Source of the DNA: Proteobacteria bacterium UBA6920
GTDB taxonomy: Bacteria; Pseudomonadota; Gammaproteobacteria; SG8-11
Direction of reading: 5' to 3'
Assembly (NCBI GenBank): GCA_002448875.1
Contig: DKAS01000222.1
Span: forward strand, 1 to 12,328
DNA length: 12,328 nt
The notes below the pieces were generated by a model. It was not told where the DNA came from. It saw only the letters and a list, made by a program, of their open reading frames with translations, and searched no databases. The translations under genes were made by a program, and so were the position numbers. Every line of letters starts with the position of its first letter. Positions within the stretch are counted from its first letter, which is position 1. Below, one piece after another: positions 7,318-12,328 of this stretch.

Positions 7318-7713
7318 CTAACTGGCGGGATTGAGGATGGCGCGGGACGCCATAAAAAACATCACATTGTCATTGTTTTTCTCGGGATTGAACTTGATCC
7401 CCATGCGAAAGGAATCCGTTTCCTTCTTGTCGATACTGGTGGCTCTGACGGCGTTGCACCACACCACCCGGCCCTCCACGCCAATACTCCAATCACCGGC
7501 GGTAAACACCAGGTCCACTTTGCTGCCGATTTCCAGGGGAACCGGCAGCTCGATGCCAGCACCGGATACCGAAACATCATTGACGATGGTCGAATCGAAA
7601 TGGACGTCTTCGGAATCCAGCTCAAAGTTTCCATTGACCTCTTCCAGGCGAATACTTTGACGGCTGGCATCCCGCGCCTCCTCGGCCGGTTCATTTCTGT
7701 GTTGCTGCACCAT
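7318..7713 (-). CDS. PilZ-domain c-di-GMP-binding protein
   Basis: This 131-residue protein is a single PilZ domain, which binds cyclic di-GMP in the cytoplasm and usually changes the activity of a partner protein. Both parts of the ligand motif are present: RQSIR (residues 18-22, the RxxxR switch) and DVSVSG (46-51, the DxSxxG motif). The barrel continues through GIELPVPLEIGSKVDLVF, VEGRVVWCN and FRMGIKF, all normal for the fold. No membrane segment or second domain is seen, so it should act as a stand-alone adaptor. The start has a strong GGAGGA ribosome binding site on the minus strand (bases 7723-7718) and a perfect -10 box further upstream. No neighbour is an obvious c-di-GMP synthase, so its target cannot be named from this window. 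Confidence 0.92.
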   Translation of the reverse strand: MVQQHRNEPAEEARDASRQSIRLEEVNGNFELDSEDVHFDSTIVNDVSVSGAGIELPVPLEIGSKVDLVFTAGDWSIGVEGRVVWCNAVRATSIDKKETDSFRMGIKFNPEKNNDNVMFFMASRAILNPAS

Positions 7714-7789
7714 ATTGTCCTCCAGAAGACATTATTTTGTGGTTGTGATGACGCAAACAGTCAGCGCGCAGCGAAATTCATGCCAAATA

Positions 7790-7795
7790 ATTATA
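7790..7795 (-). promoter_or_regulatory. Possible -10 box for the PilZ gene
   Basis: On the minus strand the sequence TTTGTATAATTATTT contains a perfect TATAAT (7795 down to 7790), about 75 bases before the PilZ ATG. The position where a -35 box should be is GC-rich and does not match the consensus, so an activator or another sigma factor may be involved. Confidence 0.4.
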
Positions 7796-7913
7796 CAAAC
7801 CCGAACCACCCTGGCGCCGGGTCCGCGCCCGTCCCGATATCGCATCCCGCGGGCAATTGGATTACAGTTAACTCTCCATCCGCCCAGGAAATCTGCAGGA
7901 AAGGGAAGAACCC

Positions 7914-8522
7914 ATGCGCAAAGCCCGTATTCTGGCGCTACTGATGTTGGTCTGGCTGGCCTCCCCCGCCGGGTTTACTGCCCCGTCAGCGGCACCGCCC
8001 ACCCTGGGCAAAGGCATGTTTCTGGTGGCCACCCCCAATCTGCATGGCACCAGTTTCGAACGCACGGTGATTCTGCTAACTGACTACAGCCCGTATGGCG
8101 CCATGGGCATTGCCATCAATCGTCCCACGCAAATTCTGCTGGTAGAACAGCTGCCGGAACTGCGGGAAAGCCAGAATGCGGAAAACGCCCATCTGTTTCT
8201 CGGCGGACCGGTCCATCCTTTCGCCATTCTGTTCCTGACACGGGCGCCCACCGTCAGCGACAGCAATCTGCACGTCTTCGACAATGTATTTATTGGCGGC
8301 ACCTTGCCGGCCCTCAAAGAAGCCCTGACACATGCGCCGGACAAGGAAAAGCAGGTGCAGACCTACTCCGGGTATGCTGGCTGGGGTCCCGGCCAACTGG
8401 AGCAGGAATTGGAACGGGGCGACTGGTTTCTGGCGAACGCGGACGTGGAGGATATTTTTATTACGCCGACCGAGCGGGTCTGGGAAAAGCTCATGCAATT
8501 GTGGTCGGGGAAATGGTTATAA
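7914..8522 (+). CDS. YqgE/AlgH-family (UPF0301) protein with an apparent signal peptide
   Basis: The 202-residue product belongs to the YqgE/AlgH family, whose molecular role is not settled; AlgH was first described as a regulator of alginate synthesis in Pseudomonas. Signature stretches are visible in order: KGMFLVATPNL, FERTVILLTDY, GAMGIAINRP, FLGGPV, and near the end GYAGWGPGQLEQEL followed by GDWFLANAD. The unusual part is the N-terminus. Basic MRKAR, a hydrophobic core (ILALLMLVWLASPAGF) and TAPSAAPP look like a Sec signal peptide, with cleavage most plausible after PSA near residue 25 because Pro follows the earlier Ala. Standard YqgE proteins begin directly at the family domain and are cytoplasmic. 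The ATG follows an AAGGGAAG site (7901-7908), so the start is well supported. A residual membrane anchor instead of cleavage is possible. It appears to be a single-gene unit. Confidence 0.9.
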   Translation: MRKARILALLMLVWLASPAGFTAPSAAPPTLGKGMFLVATPNLHGTSFERTVILLTDYSPYGAMGIAINRPTQILLVEQLPELRESQNAENAHLFLGGPVHPFAILFLTRAPTVSDSNLHVFDNVFIGGTLPALKEALTHAPDKEKQVQTYSGYAGWGPGQLEQELERGDWFLANADVEDIFITPTERVWEKLMQLWSGKWL

Positions 8523-8646
8523 GCGATCCGCCCATTAAGTACAGTTATAATAATGAAATAAAATACTCGCGGGCACCTGAAGTGGTTATACTCAGAGTCC
8601 AGTTACTTATGTTAAATAGCTCCTGTTAACAATATGTGGATTCGAT

Positions 8647-9141
8647 ATGAGTAGCCATGCAACCCTGACCGCGGCCCTGGACAGCGAAAAACGCCTGAAA
8701 ACTGAACGGCGGACACGCTCAAGCCACATGAACATTCACGCCATTACCGGGCGGCGTAAGCAAATCCGGCGCAATGACGACAGCGGCGTGGTGCACCACG
8801 TGGATTCCCACGAGGCGCATATTTTCTGGTCCGCACTGACTATCCTGCTGCTTTGTATATTCGACGCCCATTACACCCTGCTGATACTGCAGCGGGGCGG
8901 CGCGGAACTGAATCAGCTCATGGACTATCTGATCCGCAGCACCATGCTGGGTTTTATTCTGATCAAATATTCCCTCACCGCCCTGTCCCTGTTCATTCTG
9001 GTGGCCTACAACAAGCGGCTATTTCTCAAAGCCATCAAAATACACTATTTGATATACGGCTTTCTCGCCATGTATACCGCCCTGGTGATTTATGAAATCC
9101 TTATCTGGCCGGGTCCCCTCTCGGAAATATATTCGCTGTAA
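8647..9141 (+). CDS. Three-helix membrane protein, DUF5658-like
   Basis: The 164-residue protein has a basic, hydrophilic N-terminus (1-56, many Arg, Lys and His) and three hydrophobic helices at about 59-81, 97-121 and 132-154. The stretch FDAHYTLLILQRGGAELNQLM, together with the following IKYSLTALSLFILVAYNK, matches what I know of the DUF5658 domain (Asp in helix 1, Glu-Leu-Asn after it, Lys in helix 2). Function is unknown. The start at 8647 has only a weak site (GTGGA); an internal ATG at residue 28 lacks any. Upstream, TATAAT at 8546-8551 and TATACT at 8587-8592 are -10-like, but neither has a good -35 partner. Confidence 0.75.
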   Translation: MSSHATLTAALDSEKRLKTERRTRSSHMNIHAITGRRKQIRRNDDSGVVHHVDSHEAHIFWSALTILLLCIFDAHYTLLILQRGGAELNQLMDYLIRSTMLGFILIKYSLTALSLFILVAYNKRLFLKAIKIHYLIYGFLAMYTALVIYEILIWPGPLSEIYSL

Positions 9142-9206
9142 TCATGCGGCGCCGGTTCCTACCACTCAGAACGGGGCTGGACCCGCTTGTCTATTTCAGC
9201 TGCTGT

Positions 9207-9217
9207 GCTAGCCTTAA
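9207..9217 (+). promoter_or_regulatory. Possible sigma-S-like extended -10 before the RaiA-like gene
   Basis: The bases GCTAGCCTTAA match the stationary-phase consensus KCTAYACTTAA at nine of eleven positions and are preceded by TGT (9205 = G, 9206 = T, context TGCTGTGCTAG). The site is about 75 bases upstream of the ATG at 9292. It would fit the family's stationary-phase role, but one short match is weak evidence. Confidence 0.3.
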
Positions 9218-9291
9218 CAGAGTTATCTCAATTTGAACAAGGCATTACCTGACTAATCCACGTCGAATTTAACGCGGAGAGGGATTTCATC

Positions 9292-9804
9292 ATGCTGCCC
9301 TTACGGATTTCCTGCCGTGACAAGACGCTTTATCCCGTGGTGGAAAGCCAGGTCAGACCCCTGGTCAGTCATCTGGAACAGATCTTCAGAAACATTATAC
9401 AATGCAAGGTTGAGGTTAAAGCCAAGGACAACACTCATGCCCGGAACTACCAAATCGCGGTGAGTATTCATGTCCCCGGGCGCCAGCTCACCGTTTCCTC
9501 GACGGCGCACAGCGATCTGATCGCCACCCTGCGAGTAGCCTTCCTGACCCTGCAACGCCTGCTGAAGCATTATTATCAACAGCTCCGCCTGCACTTTAAC
9601 GAGCAACCGATCGCCCCCCCGGCGCGCGTCAGCTTTCTCGATATTGGCGCCGGCTTCGGCTACATCACCACCGGTACCGGCCGTCAGTTGCGCTTTGAAC
9701 GCCACCACGTCATGCGTGATGGTTTTACGCATCTGCAACTGGGACTGCCGGTACGTTTCATCACCGACAGCAGCTCGCAAGTCAGCCTCCTGGCACCCTT
9801 ATAA
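9292..9804 (+). CDS. RaiA/HPF-like ribosome-associated protein with C-terminal cold-shock-like domain
   Basis: The 170-residue protein is a two-domain member of a family annotated as RaiA/HPF-type ribosome-associated proteins. Residues about 1-100 correspond to the S30AE-like fold: the segment VEVKAKDNTHARNYQIAV leads to IHVPGRQLTVSS and then a long helix (LIATLRVAFLTLQRLLKHYYQQLR). Residues about 111-170 look like a cold-shock domain, with GFGYITTGTGRQLRFERHHV containing the RNP1-like GFGYI (121-125) and an RNP2-like strand, then a final strand VRFIT. RaiA and HPF bind the 30S subunit and silence ribosomes when growth stops. The added domain suggests RNA binding, but no experiment on this fusion is known to me. 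The ATG follows GGAGAGGG at eight bases (9276-9283). The N-terminal domain is divergent and lacks obvious Arg/Lys clusters of classic HPF, so the ribosome role is inferred. Confidence 0.78.
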   Translation: MLPLRISCRDKTLYPVVESQVRPLVSHLEQIFRNIIQCKVEVKAKDNTHARNYQIAVSIHVPGRQLTVSSTAHSDLIATLRVAFLTLQRLLKHYYQQLRLHFNEQPIAPPARVSFLDIGAGFGYITTGTGRQLRFERHHVMRDGFTHLQLGLPVRFITDSSSQVSLLAPL

Positions 9805-9946
9805 TCTCTTTATAATCATACAGTTGAAGCCATACGCCGAAGCCTTTTCCGGATAGCGTACAGGTGCGATTTGCGGTTTGGGTGGAACCACCGCGGCCAG
9901 GCGGGATGGTTATAACTTAATGTTATTTCCAAAGATCCACCCATGA

Positions 9947-9977
9947 TTGTCAAAACGTGTAAAATATCCGCTATATT
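9947..9977 (+). promoter_or_regulatory. Possible promoter for the 74-residue protein gene
   Basis: TTGTCA (9947-9952) matches five of six -35 positions and TATATT (9972-9977) matches five of six -10 positions. The spacer is 19 bases, longer than ideal. The surrounding 9900-10020 is distinctly AT-richer than the genes. An inverted repeat GGTGG-AA-CCACC lies further upstream at 9881-9892. Confidence 0.4.
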
Positions 9978-10026
9978 CTAGTCAAACTATGGTTTTATTA
10001 ACTGTTTTTATTTATGGAATTTGGGT

Positions 10027-10251
10027 ATGTCAGTTCGTATCACCCCCACAGCTAACACCTGGTACGTCAACCCCACCGGGAAACTGATCAAGGTTCGCAT
10101 GCTTTGCTATGAAGCAGGTGAATTGAACGCGGTGCTGATCGAATATCTCGAAGGCAATTCGCAGTGCCTGAGCCTGGAAGACTGGAACAAACTCGATCTG
10201 AACAAACACGCCTGGATGCCGGAAAGCGACCGCCTGTCCTGGAACCAGTAA
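10027..10251 (+). CDS. Small protein of unknown function (74 residues)
   Basis: The ATG at 10027 is chosen over the in-frame TTG at 10021 because GGA (10016-10018) is at the right distance from it. I do not recognise a named family, but the protein looks real: it has gene-like codon use, a balanced composition and an ordered pattern. Residues 13-25 (YVNPTGKLIKVRM) and 35-42 (AVLIEYLE) look like beta strands. They are followed by SLEDWNKLDLNKHAW, which should be a short helix and loop. There is no signal peptide or membrane helix, so it should be cytoplasmic. It is AT-rich upstream with its own promoter-like sequence and converges with the next gene, 24 bases between stop codons. Function cannot be assigned. 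Confidence 0.7.
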   Translation: MSVRITPTANTWYVNPTGKLIKVRMLCYEAGELNAVLIEYLEGNSQCLSLEDWNKLDLNKHAWMPESDRLSWNQ

Positions 10252-10258
10252 ATACCGC

Positions 10259-10276
10259 GGCGGCTTGCCGGCCGCC
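10259..10276. terminator. GC hairpin between two convergent genes
   Basis: GGCGGC (10259-10264) pairs with GCCGCC (10271-10276) around a 6-base loop TTGCCG. It sits in the 24-base gap between the small-protein gene and the minus-strand gene. No T-run follows on either strand, so it may slow but not fully stop transcription. Confidence 0.3.
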
Positions 10277-10812
10277 TAGCGAAACAACTTCACCACATCA
10301 TCGTTCCACTCATGCCCATGGGCAGTCCAGCTGCGATTGGGCGGCGGATAGTTGTTGCGGCAATAGCCGCGCCGCCCTTTGAAATCAAACACCGCGTGGG
10401 CGAAATCGTTCAGCAACAACATGGCCTTGGCCCCATCCCGCGACCAGACGATTTTCAGATCCGACACCCGGTGCTCGGTGCGCACGTTCCCTACATCGTA
10501 AATATGCAGCTGATCAAGAATCACGCTCCCCTGGGCCTTGGCATCCAAAGCATAGAAATACGCCACGCTGCCGTCCTCCTCGAACACCACGCTAAAAGCA
10601 TGCCGCGGTGACTTGCTCTCCAGGTACACCGGTGTACCTACCTCCAGCGTCTTGTGCAGGCGTACCGCCGTGTCCGGAATCGACACCGTTGCCGCCGGAG
10701 CCGGAAACGTCATGACCAGGATTAAAATCGCTGCCGCCCGCCGCCCCGCGCGGCATCCTGCCCAGGCACCCGCGACAAGGGAACGATGAAGGGCCAGGAG
10801 GTAGATATGCAT
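10276..10812 (-). CDS. Exported protein of the DUF2251-like family
   Basis: The 178-residue protein has a long basic N-terminus followed by a hydrophobic run (AAAILILVMTF, 26-36) and APAAT, with likely cleavage after PAA near residue 41. The mature part matches my memory of DUF2251: FSVVFEEDGSVAYFYALD (73-90), LDQLHIYDV (99-107), LKIVWSRDGAKAMLLLND (119-136), HAVFDFKGRRGYCRNNYPPP (139-158), then TAHGHEWNDD. Family function is unknown. Typical members are cytoplasmic-looking in my recollection, so export here may vary, though the signal is not perfect. A GGGAAGAG site lies just before the start, and a promoter-like sequence 27 bases further on. The first ATG is used since other Met codons fall inside the signal. 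Confidence 0.8.
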   Translation of the reverse strand: MHIYLLALHRSLVAGAWAGCRAGRRAAAILILVMTFPAPAATVSIPDTAVRLHKTLEVGTPVYLESKSPRHAFSVVFEEDGSVAYFYALDAKAQGSVILDQLHIYDVGNVRTEHRVSDLKIVWSRDGAKAMLLLNDFAHAVFDFKGRRGYCRNNYPPPNRSWTAHGHEWNDDVVKLFR

Positions 10813-10845
10813 GCGCTCTTCCCGCTGAGGGCAAATCGGACTACT

Positions 10846-10873
10846 ATTATAACCTCTGCCGACAACATGACTA
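10846..10873 (-). promoter_or_regulatory. Probable promoter for the DUF2251-like gene
   Basis: Reading the minus strand, TAGTCA (10873-10868, four of six -35 matches) is followed after 16 bases by a perfect TATAAT (10851-10846). Transcription would start about 27 bases before the ATG at 10812. The same AT-rich bases read TATAAC on the plus strand (10848-10853), so the divergent gene at 10890 may share the site. Confidence 0.45.
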
Positions 10874-10889
10874 ATAAATAAACAAGACC

Positions 10890-12083
10890 ATGGAACAACC
10901 AGGCATCAGTACGACGATTTCGGCGTCCGCCCCGGTCAGCGGCAAACCCGCACTCTTTCTCTTCGGCGCCCGGGAACTGGATTTTCTGCTCATCGGCGGT
11001 TTGGCTGTGATGCTGTGGCTGCCGTTTTATTTCCTGCAGAACCAGATTATCAGCAATGCCCAGGCGTTTACCTACACGGTTTCGCAGATTGCTTTCTGGC
11101 TGGCTTTCGCGGTCAATTACCCACACTTCATGGCCTCCTACAAACTGGCTTACCTGCAGGGGCCGGCATTTATTCTCAACAACTGGTTTCAGCTGATCCT
11201 GGTGCCCGCCGCACTGCTGCTGGTGATCATCAGCAGCCTGCTGTTCTTTTCCTCCCCGGTGGCTGACAGCGGCGTGGTCGTGACGCTCAATTCCCTGTTC
11301 GACGGCCTGGGCCTGCGCACCCGGGTCGGGCTCAACCCCAACCTGGGCACGGAACTGCTGGGGCATTTGATCATTTTCATGTATTTCACCGTGGGCTGGC
11401 ATTACGCCAAGCAGACTTTCGGTTGCATGATGGTATTTGCCAAACTCGACAATTTCCCGCTCACCACCCTGGAGCGCAACCTCATTCGTTACAGCCTGCT
11501 CAGCACCTGGTGGCTCACCTGGCTGTACAGCAACTGCTCGGAAGGCTCCTACACTTTCTATAACCTGACCATCCACCGCCTGGCACTGCCCTACCTTTGG
11601 TACCAGATCGGTTATGCCGTGGTCGCCATCCTGGTGGCGTCGGTGGCGGTGATGCTGATTCGCAAATACCTGCGCCAGAATCTTTCCCCCAGCTTCACCT
11701 TCCTGGTGCCGATGGTTGCCCTGCTCACCTGGCATGTGCCCCTGGCCGAGCAGCCGCAATATTTCTACTTCATCGCCTTTTTCCATTCCCTGCAATACTT
11801 TCCCTTTGTCGCCAAGGTGGAAAATACGCGCTATCGCCGGGACCAACAGCCGGTACCCAATCGGCGCCTGACCTGGTTTTTCACCTTCATGGTCATTGCC
11901 GGGGCGCTGTCGTTCTATATTGTTCCCACCTCGCTGGATAGCATGATCAAGGCCGACACCTCCCTGGGAGTCAGCTTCTTTATGATCACCTTCCTGGCCT
12001 TCATCAATATCCACCACTACTTCATCGACAACGTGTTGTGGCGCTTCAAAAACCGGGAAGTAAAAGAATTGCTGCTGCAGTAG
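10890..12083 (+). CDS. Polytopic membrane protein with conserved-looking histidines, unknown function
   Basis: The 397-residue protein is very hydrophobic, with about eight to ten predicted membrane helices (among them 31-51, 63-83, 98-120, 156-175, 199-214, 234-257, 267-283, 290-304, 328-346, 359-379). Histidines stand at or near helix ends in distinctive contexts: YPHF (H79), GWHYAKQ (H171), TWHVPL (H282), FFHSLQY (H299) and NIHHYFIDNVLWRF (H375, H376). This set resembles motifs of membrane enzymes that bind iron or haem, and weakly the Brp/Blh-type carotene oxygenases, but I cannot name a family. No signal peptide is seen; the N-terminal 24 residues are soluble. The ribosome binding site is weak (AAGA before 10890). 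The long minus-strand frame across it is a composition artefact. Single-gene unit; the downstream gap runs to 12287. Confidence 0.8.
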   Translation: MEQPGISTTISASAPVSGKPALFLFGARELDFLLIGGLAVMLWLPFYFLQNQIISNAQAFTYTVSQIAFWLAFAVNYPHFMASYKLAYLQGPAFILNNWFQLILVPAALLLVIISSLLFFSSPVADSGVVVTLNSLFDGLGLRTRVGLNPNLGTELLGHLIIFMYFTVGWHYAKQTFGCMMVFAKLDNFPLTTLERNLIRYSLLSTWWLTWLYSNCSEGSYTFYNLTIHRLALPYLWYQIGYAVVAILVASVAVMLIRKYLRQNLSPSFTFLVPMVALLTWHVPLAEQPQYFYFIAFFHSLQYFPFVAKVENTRYRRDQQPVPNRRLTWFFTFMVIAGALSFYIVPTSLDSMIKADTSLGVSFFMITFLAFINIHHYFIDNVLWRFKNREVKELLLQ

Positions 12084-12287
12084 GCGCCCCCACCGTTTAT
12101 TTCACGTTGTCAATGCGCCCGATCAAGCTAAAGCAAGTTTTTGTTTTGTGTTAAGAAAACGGTCATCCTGCGGTAAGCCCCCGGTAATATACACATCATT
12201 TCTGGTTAATTTTGGTTTGTTTCAATAGTCACCATCCAAGGCCAAGGTTACTTGGCTTCACTTCAACTGCAAATTAAGGAGAGTGTT
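12084..12287 (+). promoter_or_regulatory. Leader region before the Gly/Met-rich gene, with hairpin 12239-12258
   Basis: No gene is seen in these 204 bases. They contain T-rich stretches and a weak -10-like TAATAT (12185-12190). GCCAAG (12241-12246) is an inverted repeat of CTTGGC (12251-12256) around GTTA; the stem extends by a G-T and an A-T pair. A tandem CCAAGG-CCAAGG overlaps its left arm. The hairpin lies 20 bases before the ribosome binding site, and could affect message stability or translation. No T-run terminator is visible after the membrane protein gene. Confidence 0.35.
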
Positions 12288-12328
12288 ATGGGCGGAGGTA
12301 TGGGTGGTGGCGGCGGTATGGGCGGCGG
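12288..12328 (+). CDS. Start of a glycine/methionine-rich protein (cut by window edge)
   Basis: The ATG follows AAGGAG (12276-12281) at six bases, the strongest ribosome binding site in the window. The 13 full codons read MGGGMGGGGGMGG and the frame runs off the right edge. No signal peptide can be judged from so few residues. Methionine at 1, 5 and 11 suggests a repeat of Gly runs separated by Met. Gly/Met-rich tracts can be disordered linkers or metal-binding segments, but nothing more can be said here. Confidence 0.6.
   Translation, partial: MGGGMGGGGGMGG

Noticed and set aside
10722..12017. A 431-codon open frame on the minus strand across the polytopic membrane protein
   Set aside because: Its translation is full of Gly, His, Gln and Glu with no domain, while the plus-strand frame gives a coherent membrane protein. 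It reflects the codon bias of the sense gene.
1..12328. Search for CRISPR arrays, tRNA genes, insertion sequences and defence or toxin-antitoxin genes
   Set aside because: No regularly spaced repeats, tRNA-like cloverleaf, transposase, nuclease or toxin-like frame was seen on either strand.

Overview
The window is a GC-rich stretch of bacterial chromosome, most likely from a gammaproteobacterium outside the enterics. The pointers are a class II ribonucleotide reductase split into NrdJa and NrdJb as in Pseudomonas, a CorA with the N-terminal KRYHPPGTPPGTL signature, several small signal-peptide proteins, and PilZ, YqgE/AlgH and RaiA-type regulators. No rRNA, tRNA, insertion sequence, CRISPR array or phage gene is visible. 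It reads as ordinary core-to-variable chromosome with many small genes of unknown function.

Layout. Bases 1-1939 hold the C-terminal part of nrdJa and all of nrdJb, closed by a strong intrinsic terminator (2006-2031). A gene-free stretch of about 470 bases follows. It holds small repeats, a nested hairpin and the promoter and long leader of a secreted protein of unknown function (2505-3164). Two GC-rich hairpins lie behind that gene. Next is a SAM-dependent methyltransferase of the GSTCD/METTL25-like type (3435-4622). Convergent to it is a two-gene minus-strand unit, an exported helical protein and corA (6675 down to 4772). Divergent from that unit is a 152-residue exported beta-rich protein (6842-7300), which converges on a PilZ-domain gene (7318-7713, minus).

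The right half carries a YqgE/AlgH-family gene with an apparent signal peptide (7914-8522), a three-helix DUF5658-type membrane protein (8647-9141), a RaiA/HPF-like protein fused to a cold-shock-like domain (9292-9804), a 74-residue conserved-looking small protein (10027-10251), a DUF2251-like exported protein on the minus strand (10276-10812), and a histidine-containing polytopic membrane protein (10890-12083). At the right edge, a glycine/methionine-rich reading frame starts at 12288 behind a strong ribosome binding site and a hairpin-bearing leader.

How the genes work together: nrdJa and nrdJb form one B12-dependent enzyme for deoxyribonucleotide synthesis. corA and its upstream partner are probably one transcript. 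The other genes look like single-gene units, several with their own promoter-like sequence. No new multi-gene defence, mobile or biosynthetic system is evident. The most unusual items are the exported YqgE homologue, the unrecognised polytopic His protein and the Gly/Met-rich gene at the edge.
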